A stretch of 64,000 nucleotides of DNA from positions 124,001 through 188,000 of the forward strand of contig NZ_BDDE01000011.1 of NCBI RefSeq assembly GCF_008327685.1, given 5' to 3'. Positions 24,110-33,232 of this stretch are shown here, one piece after another. The notes under the pieces are model-generated. The model saw only the letters and a list, made by a program, of their open reading frames with translations, had not been told where the DNA came from and did no database searches. The DNA comes from Actinomadura sp. K4S16 (GTDB taxonomy: Bacteria > Actinomycetota > Actinomycetes > Streptosporangiales > Streptosporangiaceae). The translations under genes and the position numbers were made by a program. Position 1 is the stretch's first letter. Each line of letters opens with the position of its first letter.

Positions 24110-25603
24110 ATGAGCACGCGCTACGTGAGCGGCCCGAATCTGGCCCGGCTGCTGGGGGACGTCTCGGAGGAGCGCCCCGTCTACGCGGCGGTGGCCCGGT
24201 CGCTGCGCGCCCTCGTCCTGGACGGCAGGCTCGCGCTGCGCACGCGGCTGCCCGCCGAACGCGACCTGGCCGCCGCCCTCGGCGTCAGCCGCACCACCGT
24301 GACGGCCGCCTACGACCGGCTCCGCGACGAGGGCTACGTCCAGAGCAGGCAGGGCGCGGGAAGCTGGACGGCGCTGCCCACGGTGCGGATGGCGTCGGCC
24401 GAGCCGCACGGGGGGCTCCGCGAAGCCTCGGGCGACGCCGTCCCAGCGGGCCACCGGTACGGCAAGGCCCACCCCGCGCCGGACGACCCCTCGTTCATCG
24501 ACCTCGGCTGTGCGGCTCCCGGCGCTCCCGAGATCTTCCAGGAGGCCGTCGCCGCGGCCGTCGACGAGCTGCCCCGCTACAGCTCGGGTCCGGGCTACGC
24601 GCCCGCGGGGCTCGCAGAGCTCCGGGAGGTCATCGCGGACGGCTACACCGCGCGCGGCGTCCCGACCCGCGCCGACCAGATCGTCGTGACCACGGGCGCG
24701 CAGCACGCGTTCACGCTGGTGACCCAGCTGCTGGTGGAGCCGGGCGACGCCGTGCTGGTCGAGCGCCCCACCTACCCGCACGCGCTCGGGGCGCTGCGCC
24801 GCCGCGGCGCCCGGCTCGTCCCCGTCGGGGTCAACGAGGGCTGGGACGTCGAGCTCGCCGCCGGGGCCATGCGGCAGGCCGCCGTCCGGATGGCCTACAT
24901 GATCCCCGACTTCCAGAACCCGACCGGGCACCTGATGGGGCCGGGCGACCGGGCCGCGCTCGTCGACGCCGCCCGCCGCGCGGACGCGTTCCTCGTCACC
25001 GACGAGACCTTCGCCGAGCTCGCCCACGACCCCGAGGCGCCGCGCGAGCCGCCGCTCGCGGCGTTCGACTCCGGCGGCCGGGTGGTCACGATCGGGTCGG
25101 CCTCCAAGCTGCTGTGGGGCGGGCTGAGGATCGGCTGGATCCGCGCCACCGCCCCGCTGGCCCGCCGGATCGTGCTGGCCCGCGAGCCGTTCGACATGGC
25201 GAGCCCGACCCTGGACCAGCTGATCGTCAAGGAGCTGCTGCTGCGCGTGGAGGAGGTCCGCGCCGAACGCGCCGCGAGCCTGCTGCGCGGCCGCGACGCG
25301 CTCGCCGGGGCGCTGCGCGAGCACCTGCCCGGCTGGGAGTTCCGGCTCCCCGACGGGGGCATGTCGCTGTGGGCGAGGATCGGCGCCCCCATCGCCTCCC
25401 GGGTCGCCGAGGCGTCCGAGCGGCTCGGCGTCCGGGTCGTCGCCGGCCCGGTGTTCGGGGCCGACGGCGTGCTGGAGGACTACGTCCGGCTGCCGTACGT
25501 GCTGCCGCCGGACACGCTCCGCCTGGCCGTGCGGCGCCTGGCCCTCGCCCACCGGGAGGCCGAGGCGGCGCCGGCGGCCCGGCCCCTGCCCGCCTACGTC
25601 TGA
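24110..25603 (+). CDS. MocR-family PLP-dependent regulator (YczR type)
   Basis: This 497-residue protein fuses a GntR winged helix (about residues 20-90, LPAERDLAAALGVSRTTVTA) to a fold-I aminotransferase-like domain (about 120-485). The PLP lysine is in GSASKLLWGG, and the conserved YMIPDFQNPTG segment is present. It should sense pyridoxal phosphate or a related ligand and control the divergent yczE-like gene. ATG 24110 lies right after an operator repeat, so autorepression is likely. No ribosome-binding site is visible. Confidence 0.9.
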   Translation: MSTRYVSGPNLARLLGDVSEERPVYAAVARSLRALVLDGRLALRTRLPAERDLAAALGVSRTTVTAAYDRLRDEGYVQSRQGAGSWTALPTVRMASAEPHGGLREASGDAVPAGHRYGKAHPAPDDPSFIDLGCAAPGAPEIFQEAVAAAVDELPRYSSGPGYAPAGLAELREVIADGYTARGVPTRADQIVVTTGAQHAFTLVTQLLVEPGDAVLVERPTYPHALGALRRRGARLVPVGVNEGWDVELAAGAMRQAAVRMAYMIPDFQNPTGHLMGPGDRAALVDAARRADAFLVTDETFAELAHDPEAPREPPLAAFDSGGRVVTIGSASKLLWGGLRIGWIRATAPLARRIVLAREPFDMASPTLDQLIVKELLLRVEEVRAERAASLLRGRDALAGALREHLPGWEFRLPDGGMSLWARIGAPIASRVAEASERLGVRVVAGPVFGADGVLEDYVRLPYVLPPDTLRLAVRRLALAHREAEAAPAARPLPAYV

Positions 25604-25628
25604 CGCGCCCCCGCCCGGCGGGGGCGCG
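25604..25628. terminator. 12-bp stem bidirectional terminator
   Basis: CGCGCCCCCGCC (25604-25615) pairs with GGCGGGGGCGCG (25617-25628). It starts right after the MocR stop and separates it from the convergent CBS gene. Confidence 0.7.
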
Positions 25629-25639
25629 CCCGAGCGGCG

Positions 25640-26074
25640 TCAGGGAGCGCGCTGGATGTAGTCGACGAGGTGCTCGCGCTCGCTCTCCAGCTCGTCGATG
25701 GCGCTCTTGACGACGTCGCCGATGCTGACGATGCCGGCGAGCCTGCCGTCCTCGACGACGGGCACGTGCCGGAACCGGTGCTCGGTCATGGCGCGGCGCA
25801 GGTCCTCCACCTGGTCGCCGGGTCCGCAGCTGCGGACCTCGGCCGTCATGATCTCCGAGACGGGGTGGTCGAGCAGCGCCGCGCCGTGCTCGTGCAGCCG
25901 CCGCACCACGTCCCGCTCGGAGACGATGCCGGCGATCGACGCGCCGTCGGGCGAGACCACCGCGGCGCCGATGTTGTGCTCCGCCAGGACGGCGAGGAGC
26001 TGCCGCACGGTGGCGTCGGGCCGCACCGTGGCCACCTCGTCTCCCTTCCTCCGCAGGATGTCGCGAATCCGCAT
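25640..26074 (-). CDS. Two-CBS-domain protein
   Basis: This 144-residue protein is a CBS pair (Bateman module) with nothing else attached. The first CBS covers about residues 7-60 (IVSERDVVRRL) and the second about 70-128 (IVSIGDVVKSAI). Stand-alone CBS pairs bind adenine nucleotides and often act as stress-related energy sensors in actinomycetes. It is followed by a shared terminator and preceded by a 190-base intergenic region that also drives the MFS gene in the other direction. Confidence 0.92.
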   Translation of the reverse strand: MRIRDILRRKGDEVATVRPDATVRQLLAVLAEHNIGAAVVSPDGASIAGIVSERDVVRRLHEHGAALLDHPVSEIMTAEVRSCGPGDQVEDLRRAMTEHRFRHVPVVEDGRLAGIVSIGDVVKSAIDELESEREHLVDYIQRAP

Positions 26075-26217
26075 GCCTCACGCTCCCGGTGCCGGTTTCG
26101 GGCCCGCGGGGCGGCGGCCGCCGGGGGCGGGGCCGCTTGCCGGGCCTTGGTCCTGCCAAAATCGCATGTTCCGGCGTCCAGCGAAACCCCCGGTCCGGGA
26201 AACGCCCCGGTCAGGTG

Positions 26218-26244
26218 ACGGCATAAAGGCCGAATAAATGCCGT
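26218..26244. promoter_or_regulatory. Inverted repeat upstream of the MFS gene
   Basis: ACGGCAT (26218-26224) and ATGCCGT (26238-26244) are perfect arms with a 13-base spacer, centred about 35 bases before ATG 26266. The site is AT-richer than its surroundings and fits a repressor operator. Confidence 0.4.
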
Positions 26245-26265
26245 AGATCGGGAACCAAGGGATGC

Positions 26266-27720
26266 ATGGCGATGACGGCGCAGCGAACCATCGAAACGAA
26301 CATCCCCGGGCGGCTCGACCGGCTGCCGTGGTCGCGCTGGCACTGGACGGTCCTGCTCGGTCTCGGCGCGGTCTGGATCCTGGACGGGCTGGAGGTGACC
26401 GTCGTCGGCGTCATCGGCCCGCGGCTCACCGACGCCTCCGGCGGGCTCGGGCTGACCGACGGCCAGGTCGGGCTGGCCGCGTCCGTCTACGTGATCGGAG
26501 CGTGCCTCGGCGCGCTGTTCTTCGGGCACCTGACCGACCGGTTCGGGCGCAAGAAGCTCTTCATCGCCACGCTCGCGCTGTACCTGGCGGCGACCGTCGC
26601 GACGGCGTTCTCGTTCAACCCGATGTGGTTCTACGCCTGCCGGTTCCTCACCGGGGCCGGCATCGGCGGCGAGTACGCCGCCATCAACTCGGCGATCGAC
26701 GAGCTGATCCCGGCGCGGGTGCGCGGCCGGGTGGACGTGGTGGTGAACGGCTCGTTCTGGATCGGCACGTCCATAGCGGCGGCGCTGTCGATCCCGGTGC
26801 TGAACGGCGACCTCGTCCCCGAGGACCTCGGCTGGCGGGCCCTGTTCGCGCTCGGCGCGGTCCTCGGCCTCGGCGTGCTGTTCGTGCGCCGGACGGTGCC
26901 GGAGAGCCCGCGCTGGCTGTTCATCCACGGGCGCGAGGACCAGGCCGAGCGCGTGGTGGGCGGCATCGAGCGCGAGATCACGAAGGAGACCGGCGAGGCG
27001 CTGGAGGAGCCCCGCGAGAGCATCCGGGTGCGCCAGCGCAAGGTCGTGTCGTTCCGGGAGATCGCCTCGACGGCCGTGCGCCGCTACCCGCGCCGGACCG
27101 TCCTCGGCCTCTCGCTGTTCATCGGGCAGGCGTTCCTCTACAACGCCGTCTACTTCACCTACGCGCTCGTGCTGAGCACGTTCTTCGACGTCCCCGACGC
27201 CAAGGTCGGCTACTACCTGATCCCGATCGGCATCGGGAACTTCCTGGGCGCGTTCTTCCTCGGCAAGCTGTTCGACACGGTCGGCCGCAGGACGATGGTC
27301 ACGGCCTCCTACGTCCTCTCCGGCGTGCTGCTGATCGGCACGGGGCTGCTGTTCCGCGCGGACCTGCTCGACGCCTGGACGCTGACGGCCTGCTGGTGCG
27401 CGGTCTTCTTCTTCGCCTCGGCCGGGGCGTCGTCGGCCTACCTCACGGTCAGCGAGATCTTCCCGATGGAGACCCGGGCGATGGCGATCGCCGCGTTCTA
27501 CGCGGTCGGGACGGGGCTCGGCGGCGTGATCGGCCCCGCGCTTTTCGGCCGCCTGGTGGAGACCGAGAAGGTGGCGAACGTCGTGAACGGCTACTACCTG
27601 GGCGCCGCGCTGATGATCGCCGCCGGGCTGGTGGAGCTGGCCATCGGCGTCGAGGCCGCGCAGCGGTCCCTGGAGGACGTGGCCAAGCCCCTGTCGGCGG
27701 AGCAGGCCGCGGCGGCCTGA
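26266..27720 (+). CDS. MFS transporter, sugar-porter-like (12 TM)
   Basis: This 484-residue permease has twelve predicted helices. The A-loop GHLTDRFGRKKLF between helices 2 and 3, the GAGIGGEYAAINSAIDELIPARVRG motif after helix 4, PESPRWLFIHGR before the central loop and GKLFDTVGRRTM in the second half are typical of the sugar/metabolite porter families. The substrate is unknown. ATG 26266 is chosen, with AAGGGA upstream. ATG 26262 is out of frame. Confidence 0.88.
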   Translation: MAMTAQRTIETNIPGRLDRLPWSRWHWTVLLGLGAVWILDGLEVTVVGVIGPRLTDASGGLGLTDGQVGLAASVYVIGACLGALFFGHLTDRFGRKKLFIATLALYLAATVATAFSFNPMWFYACRFLTGAGIGGEYAAINSAIDELIPARVRGRVDVVVNGSFWIGTSIAAALSIPVLNGDLVPEDLGWRALFALGAVLGLGVLFVRRTVPESPRWLFIHGREDQAERVVGGIEREITKETGEALEEPRESIRVRQRKVVSFREIASTAVRRYPRRTVLGLSLFIGQAFLYNAVYFTYALVLSTFFDVPDAKVGYYLIPIGIGNFLGAFFLGKLFDTVGRRTMVTASYVLSGVLLIGTGLLFRADLLDAWTLTACWCAVFFFASAGASSAYLTVSEIFPMETRAMAIAAFYAVGTGLGGVIGPALFGRLVETEKVANVVNGYYLGAALMIAAGLVELAIGVEAAQRSLEDVAKPLSAEQAAAA

Positions 27721-27750
27721 CGGAGTTCCGGTCGCGCCTCCCCGCCCCGG

Positions 27751-29364
27751 TCAGGGGGCGAGGAGGCGCGACAGCGCGCCGAGGGCCGGGGTGAGCAGGC
27801 GTCCCGCCGGTCCGGCGTGGGCGAGGGCGGCCCGGGCCGCGTTGGCGCCGCACGCGCCGTGCACCCCGCCGCCCGGATGCGCGGACGCCGACGCCAGGTA
27901 CAGGCCCGCGACCGGCGTCTCGGCGCGCCCGAGGCCGGGGACGGGCCGGAACACCAGCTGCTGGTGGAGCATCGCCGTGCCGCCGTTGAGCGCCCCGTTG
28001 CGCAGGTTGGCGTTGTGGTCCTGGAAGGCGGGCGGGGCGGTGACGCGCCGGTCGAGGACGCGGGAGCGGAAGCCGGGGGCCAGGCGCTCCACGACGTCCT
28101 CGACGCGGGCCGCCATGGCGTCGCGCTCGCGCTCGTCCCAGGCGCCCGTGATGCCGTCCGGTCCCGCGTCGGCCTTCACCCGGTGCGGGACGTGCGTGTA
28201 CGCCCACACCGAGTCGGTCCCGGCGGGGGAGCGGGTGGGGTCGGCGGTCGTCATCTGGCCGAGGAGCGCGAACGGCTCGGCCGGGACGCGGCCGGTGGCG
28301 AGCTGCGCGCTGTAGTCGGTCATCGCGTCCATGCCGGGGGACAGGTGGACGGTCCCGGCGCGCCGGGCGCCGTCCGACGCCCAGGGGATCGGCCCCGACA
28401 GCGCCCAGTCGACCTTGAAGGTGGCGTGGTCCCAGACGAAGCGGCGCATGTCCGCGCGGAGCGAGGCGGGCAGGTCGGACCAGCCGACCAGGCCCCCGTA
28501 GAGGGCGGGTGCCGAGACGTCGGCGAGGACGGCCTTCGCGGCGCGCACCGGTTCGCCCGCCGCGGTGCGGACGCCGAGCGCGCGCCCGTCCCGCACGACG
28601 ACGGACGCGACCGGGGTGTCGCAGCGGAGGCGCCCGCCGCGCGACTCCAGCCGCCGCACGAGCGCCGCCGTCAGCTCGCCCGCGCCGCCCTCGGGGACCG
28701 GCCACCCGTACCGCTGGCCGGCCATGGCGAGGAGCCAGCCGAACATGGCCCCGGCGGTCGACTCGGGGAACACGTCGGTGTGCAGCGCCGACCCGGCGAG
28801 CAGCAGCGGGCCGCCGGGCCCGCCGAACTCCTGCTCCCCGAGCGTGCGGACGGGGGCCAGCAGGGTGCGCAGGGCCCGCAGGCCGCCCGCGCGGCGGGTC
28901 GACGCCAGCAGCGGGAGCGCGGCGCGCACCGGCGGGATCGGGCCGAGCATGGCGCGCAGGAGGTCCTCTCCCATCACGTCCCACAGGCGCCAGAGCCGCA
29001 GCCACGCCTCGCCGTCGCCCGCGCCGAGCGCGTCCAGGCCCGCGGCGGTCGCGTCCGCGTCGCGTTCGATGACGGCGCAGCGCCCGTCGGGGAGCGGGTG
29101 GGCGAGGACGGCGGGCGCGTGCCGCCAGCGCAGCCCGTGCCGCTCCAGCTCCAGCGCCCGCATCGCGGGCGACGCGACGCCGAGCGGGTAGAACGCGCTG
29201 CACAGGTCGCTCACGTAGCCGGGCCGGACGCCCTCGTCGCTGCGCACCGCGCCGCCGGGTTCGGGCTGCGCTTCGAGGACCTCCACGTCCCACCCGGCGT
29301 CGGCGAGCATGTTGGCGGCGACGAGCCCGTTGGGCCCCGCGCCGACGACCACGGCGTCAGCCAT
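27751..29364 (-). CDS. NAD(P)/FAD-dependent oxidoreductase (phytoene-desaturase-like)
   Basis: This 537-residue flavoprotein has an N-terminal dinucleotide-binding fold (VVVGAGPNGLVAANMLADAGW, fitting GxGxxG) and the second FAD segment VLEAQPEPGGAVRSDE. The C-terminal ASAHPGGGVHGACGANAARAAL motif is typical of CrtI-like and related amine oxidase families. The substrate is not predictable. It is the third gene of the operon that starts at 32032 and lies 53 bases after the EphD-like gene, so it probably acts on a lipid or a related compound. Confidence 0.82.
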   Translation of the reverse strand: MADAVVVGAGPNGLVAANMLADAGWDVEVLEAQPEPGGAVRSDEGVRPGYVSDLCSAFYPLGVASPAMRALELERHGLRWRHAPAVLAHPLPDGRCAVIERDADATAAGLDALGAGDGEAWLRLWRLWDVMGEDLLRAMLGPIPPVRAALPLLASTRRAGGLRALRTLLAPVRTLGEQEFGGPGGPLLLAGSALHTDVFPESTAGAMFGWLLAMAGQRYGWPVPEGGAGELTAALVRRLESRGGRLRCDTPVASVVVRDGRALGVRTAAGEPVRAAKAVLADVSAPALYGGLVGWSDLPASLRADMRRFVWDHATFKVDWALSGPIPWASDGARRAGTVHLSPGMDAMTDYSAQLATGRVPAEPFALLGQMTTADPTRSPAGTDSVWAYTHVPHRVKADAGPDGITGAWDERERDAMAARVEDVVERLAPGFRSRVLDRRVTAPPAFQDHNANLRNGALNGGTAMLHQQLVFRPVPGLGRAETPVAGLYLASASAHPGGGVHGACGANAARAALAHAGPAGRLLTPALGALSRLLAP

Positions 29365-29417
29365 GCGGCATCCCCTCCCGCCGGTCACCCTACGGGCACC
29401 CCGCGGCGGCGCCGCGG

Positions 29418-31187
29418 TCAGCCCACGTCGAGGCGGGCCAGCAGCCGCATCACGCCCGGCGCCACGCGCGACCCGAGGTAGCCCAGCCGCGCCTCCGGCG
29501 TCACCGGGACGACCGCGCGGTCGTCGCGGACGGCCGCGACGATCTGCTCGGCCACGCGGTCCGGGCCGTAGTTGCGGCGCGCGTAGGCGCGCACGACCCG
29601 TTCCCGTTTGCGCGCCTCGTCCTCCTTGCTCTGGCCGACGAAGCGGGACGTGCGGGTGATGTTGGTGTTGACGACCCCCGGGCAGACGGCGCTGACCCCG
29701 ATGCCCTTGCCCTTCAGTTCGGCGCGCAGGCACTCCGACAGCATCAGCACGGCCGCCTTGCTCGTCGCGTAGGCGGGCAGGGCGCGGGACGGCGTGAACG
29801 CGGCGGCCGACGAGGTGTTGACGATGTGGCCGCCCTGCCCCCGCTCCACCATCTGCTTGGCGAAGAGCCGCGAGCCGTGGACGACGCCCCACAGGTTGAC
29901 GTCCAGGACCCGGCGCCAGTCGTCGGCTCCGTGCTCCAGGAACGGCCCGGCCACGCCGATCCCGGCGTTGTTGACGACGACGTCCGGCACCCCGTGCTCG
30001 TGCATGACCGACTTGGCGAAGTCCTCCATCGCGCCGCGGTCGGACACGTCCACCTGGACGGCGTGGCCCGCGGGGCCGAGGAGGCCGGCGAGTTCCGCGG
30101 TGCGCTCGGCGGCGGCCCGGTCGATGTCGGCGGCGACCACCTCGGCGCCGCGTTCGGCGAAGGCGAGCGCGGTGGCGCGGCCGATCCCGCTGCCCGCGCC
30201 GGTGACGACGACGAGCGCCCCGTCGAAGGGCCGGCGGTTCCGGGCGACCCTGGCCCGCCTGAGGGCCCGCGACTCGGCCGCGCCGAGCGGGCCGCCCCGG
30301 ACGCCGGCGATGTGCTCGCCGATCCAGCGCGCGACGACGTCCGGGTGGCTGCGCGGCACCCAGTGCCCGGCCCTGACCGGCCGCAGCGACAGGTTCGGGA
30401 CTCGGCCGGCCAGCCCGCCCACCAGGTGCGGCGAGACGAACAGGTCCTTCGTCGGGACGATGACCTGCGTCGGGACGTCCGTGCGCCGGTCGCGCGGGCG
30501 GCGGAGCCGCTGGAGCATGTTGGCCCGGTACAGCCCGACCCCGGCCGCGGCGTCGCGCGCCATCGTCCCGGCCGGGTGGCCGTGCCGGGGCGGGACGCCC
30601 TCGCCCAGTTCCAGCGCCTTGGCGAACGGCTTCGCCATCCCGGCCCGCCACAGCAGCTCCGGCAGCACCGGCGTCTGGAAGAAGTAGATGTACCAGGACC
30701 GGACGGCCTGCCCGGCCGCCCGCCGCAGGTTGGCGGGGGTGGGGCGCGCCAGGTTCCGGCGCGTCCAGTGCGCGACGTGGTCGAGGCAAGGCCCGGAGAT
30801 CGAGGTGAACGAGGCGAAGCGGTCCGGCATCGTGCAGGCCGCCTCCCACGACTGGATCGAGCCCCAGTCGTGCCCCACCAGGTGCACCTTGCGCTCGGGC
30901 GCGGTCGCGTCCAGGACGGCCTCCATGTCGGCCATCAGGTACTCGAACGTGTAGCGCCTGCGCCCGGACGGCCGGGACGAGGCGCCCGCGCCGCGCACGT
31001 CGTACCGGACGACGTGGAACCGGTCGGCGAGCCGCGCGGCCACCTCGTCCCACACGGCGTGGGTGTCGGGGTAGCCGTGGACCAGCAGGACGGTCGGGCG
31101 GGACCGGTCGCCCTGCTCGTAGACGGCGAGGTCGACGCCGTCGCCGCGGACGCGCCGCCGGGTGACGGGTGGGGCGGGCTGAGTCAT
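29418..31187 (-). CDS. Alpha/beta hydrolase - SDR fusion, EphD-like
   Basis: This 589-residue fusion matches M. tuberculosis EphD (Rv2214c) in layout and length. Residues 1-290 form an epoxide-hydrolase-type alpha/beta hydrolase (HGYPDT oxyanion loop, nucleophile in VGHDWGS, His in AGHWVP). Residues about 300-560 form an SDR domain (VVTGAGSGIGRAT, NNAG, NTSSA, catalytic YATSK). EphD has been linked to lipid epoxide metabolism and mycolic acid changes in mycobacteria, so a lipid role is likely. ATG 31187 overlaps the preceding stop as ATGA. Confidence 0.92.
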   Translation of the reverse strand: MTQPAPPVTRRRVRGDGVDLAVYEQGDRSRPTVLLVHGYPDTHAVWDEVAARLADRFHVVRYDVRGAGASSRPSGRRRYTFEYLMADMEAVLDATAPERKVHLVGHDWGSIQSWEAACTMPDRFASFTSISGPCLDHVAHWTRRNLARPTPANLRRAAGQAVRSWYIYFFQTPVLPELLWRAGMAKPFAKALELGEGVPPRHGHPAGTMARDAAAGVGLYRANMLQRLRRPRDRRTDVPTQVIVPTKDLFVSPHLVGGLAGRVPNLSLRPVRAGHWVPRSHPDVVARWIGEHIAGVRGGPLGAAESRALRRARVARNRRPFDGALVVVTGAGSGIGRATALAFAERGAEVVAADIDRAAAERTAELAGLLGPAGHAVQVDVSDRGAMEDFAKSVMHEHGVPDVVVNNAGIGVAGPFLEHGADDWRRVLDVNLWGVVHGSRLFAKQMVERGQGGHIVNTSSAAAFTPSRALPAYATSKAAVLMLSECLRAELKGKGIGVSAVCPGVVNTNITRTSRFVGQSKEDEARKRERVVRAYARRNYGPDRVAEQIVAAVRDDRAVVPVTPEARLGYLGSRVAPGVMRLLARLDVG

Positions 31188-32032
31188 GCGGTCGTCGTCT
31201 CCCGTCGGGCCCACCGGTGCACGTGGGGCAGGTCGTCGTCGAGCCAGTACGCGTCGTCCTCGGTGACCACGAGGATCTCCTCGAACTTCACGCCGACGCC
31301 GCGGAACCCGATGTGGGGCTCGACCGCCCACAGCCCGGGCGTCGGGGGGTGCTGGGACTGCGCGGCCCCGTTCCAGAGCGGGGAGCGCCCCTCGAGGCGC
31401 TCCTTGACCAGTTCGCGGCCGATGGTCTGGAGGAACCGTACACCGAATGGGAATCCCACGCGCTTCGGGAGGATCCCGCCGATGACGCCGACCTGGTGGC
31501 CGATCACGCGCCCCGGATACCGGCGGTGCCGGCTGTCATGGCCCTGCCGCTCGATGAGGGCGTCGACCTCGGCGTAGACGTCGGCGAACGTGCGGCGCTC
31601 GCGGACGAGGCGGAGGATGAGGTCCCGGTAGCCGGCGAGGTCGGCGTCGAGCCTCTCCCAGATCCTGTTCTCGCCGAGCACGCCCCCGTACCCGATGTCG
31701 GCGGAGTAGCCGTCCCTCACCGGGGCCATGTCCAGGATGTAGGGCATGCCCTCCTCCAGGCGCGTCCCGCCGGGCAGGAACTGGGTGGGCATCTTGAAGC
31801 CGCGGAACGCCGACCGGTCGCCGAACCAGGCGAACGGGGTGTGGAGCCAGTCGTCCACGCCGCGCTCGCGCAGCCACCGGCGCATGCGGCGGCACGCCTC
31901 GCGCTCGGTCACCCCCGGTTCGAGCGTGCCGGCGACCTCCTCGGCGCACCGGTAGCTCAGGCGCTGGACGGCACGGAACCGCTCGAGCTCCGCCTCGTCG
32001 TGCACGCGGGCGAGCGCGGTTTTATTGGACAC
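31184..32032 (-). CDS. M24 family metallopeptidase (Xaa-Pro aminopeptidase-like)
   Basis: This 282-residue enzyme has the pita-bread fold with all metal ligands visible: Asp in ILDMAPVRDG, Asp in YSADIGYGG, His in IGHQVG, Glu in VEPHIG and Glu in KFEEILVV. It lacks the N-terminal creatinase domain. The family cleaves N-terminal residues before proline or methionine. GTG 32032 is used because a consensus-like promoter places the transcription start exactly there. It leads the operon with the EphD-like fusion and the FAD enzyme. Confidence 0.88.
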   Translation of the reverse strand: MSNKTALARVHDEAELERFRAVQRLSYRCAEEVAGTLEPGVTEREACRRMRRWLRERGVDDWLHTPFAWFGDRSAFRGFKMPTQFLPGGTRLEEGMPYILDMAPVRDGYSADIGYGGVLGENRIWERLDADLAGYRDLILRLVRERRTFADVYAEVDALIERQGHDSRHRRYPGRVIGHQVGVIGGILPKRVGFPFGVRFLQTIGRELVKERLEGRSPLWNGAAQSQHPPTPGLWAVEPHIGFRGVGVKFEEILVVTEDDAYWLDDDLPHVHRWARRETTTA

Positions 32033-32038
32033 ATCGTT

Positions 32039-32067
32039 AATAAATCGCCGATCCGCGTCCGGGTCAA
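32039..32067 (-). promoter_or_regulatory. Promoter of the M24-EphD-FAD operon
   Basis: On the minus strand TTGACC (32067-32062), a 17-base spacer and TTTATT (32044-32039) are followed by six bases and GTG 32032. The -35 is close to consensus and the spacing is ideal, so the transcript should be leaderless. TTTATT and AATAAA also form inverted arms around the start codon, a possible operator. Confidence 0.65.
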
Positions 32068-32139
32068 GGGCTCGCGGAGTGATGCCCGCCACCGCGCGGA
32101 AGCGGATGGCGCGGCGGCGCGGCCCAGGGGAGGGGAGGT

Positions 32140-33072
32140 CTAGTAGGGGTCGTAGCCCGCGGCCTTCGCGGCCGGCGACTGGAGGAGGTACTCCAGCGCG
32201 CGGGGCGTGGAGCACACCTTCGACGGGTGGTGGTTCGGCTTGAGGTAGACGGGCGCCTCGCCGAGCAGGAGCCTGAAGATGCCGGGCACGTGGCCGAGCC
32301 GGACGGACCGCCGGTAGGAGCGGTAGACGCGCAGCGGGGTCACCCGCTTCTTGATCGTCGGGTCCTGCTTGAGCAGGTAGAGCGAGCCGCCGATCAGCGC
32401 CCAGTAGAGGAAGAACAGCGACACCACCCACGCGGCGACGCGGGTCGGGTACCGGCCGCCCATGGCCTTGTACACGTCGAACACCACCGAGCGGTGCTCG
32501 ACCTCCTCGGCGCCGTGCCAGCGCAGCAGGTCCAGCATCGTCGGGTCCACGCCGGCCTTGTCGAGCCGGTCGTTGTCCATGATCCACTGGCCGAGGACGG
32601 CGGTGTAGTGCTCGATCGAGGCGACCGCGGCCAGTTCGAAGCGCAGCCGGCGCCGCCAGGCCCGCGGGTTGCGCTCCTTCAGCGCCGCCATCTGCGCGGG
32701 GCGCTCGGCGTTCCCCCGGCCCGCGGCGTCGGTGATCTTGGAGACGTCGATCCCGCCCCGCTCCAGGATCTGGTCGAGGACGCCCTGGTGGGAGCGGGCG
32801 TGCACCATCTCCTGCCCGATGAAGCCCTTGATCTCCTCCAGCAGCCGCTCGTCCCGGATGTGCGGGCGGGCGTCCTTGACGCACTGGATGAACCACTTCT
32901 CGCCCTCGGGCAGGACGATGTGGAACGAGTTGATGATGTGGGTGGCGACCGGGTCGCCCGGCACCCAGTGCAGCGGGGTCTCCGACCAGTCGAAGGCGAC
33001 GCGCCGCGGCTTGATCGGCGGATGGCGCTCGTCGATGGGCGCCGCTCCGCCGCTCACCTGGGGCCTCGTCAT
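32140..33072 (-). CDS. PF10118-like predicted metal-dependent hydrolase
   Basis: This 310-residue protein resembles the PF10118 family (ferritin-like, sometimes annotated as metal-dependent hydrolase). Visible ligand motifs are FIGQEMVHARSHQ, AAVASIEHYTAVLG and WHGAEEVEHRSVV, three Glu/His sets compatible with a di-iron four-helix bundle. A hydrophobic segment near residue 235 (VVSLFFLYWALIGGSLYLL) may anchor it to the membrane. ATG 33072 follows GAGG with five bases of spacing. The catalysed reaction is unknown. Confidence 0.8.
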   Translation of the reverse strand: MTRPQVSGGAAPIDERHPPIKPRRVAFDWSETPLHWVPGDPVATHIINSFHIVLPEGEKWFIQCVKDARPHIRDERLLEEIKGFIGQEMVHARSHQGVLDQILERGGIDVSKITDAAGRGNAERPAQMAALKERNPRAWRRRLRFELAAVASIEHYTAVLGQWIMDNDRLDKAGVDPTMLDLLRWHGAEEVEHRSVVFDVYKAMGGRYPTRVAAWVVSLFFLYWALIGGSLYLLKQDPTIKKRVTPLRVYRSYRRSVRLGHVPGIFRLLLGEAPVYLKPNHHPSKVCSTPRALEYLLQSPAAKAAGYDPY

Positions 33073-33232
33073 TCGGTCCTCGCCTTCCACGCGTCCGGGC
33101 CGGGCGCGGCGTGCCCCCGATGCCGCGGTGGTCATTGGCAGAGCAGTCAACTCCTGCGAGGCCCGTGGTTTCTTGAGGGGAAGCCAACAAGTTACCGCTT
33201 GGTTTTCGGTCCTTTATGACAAGTGGCGCCGC

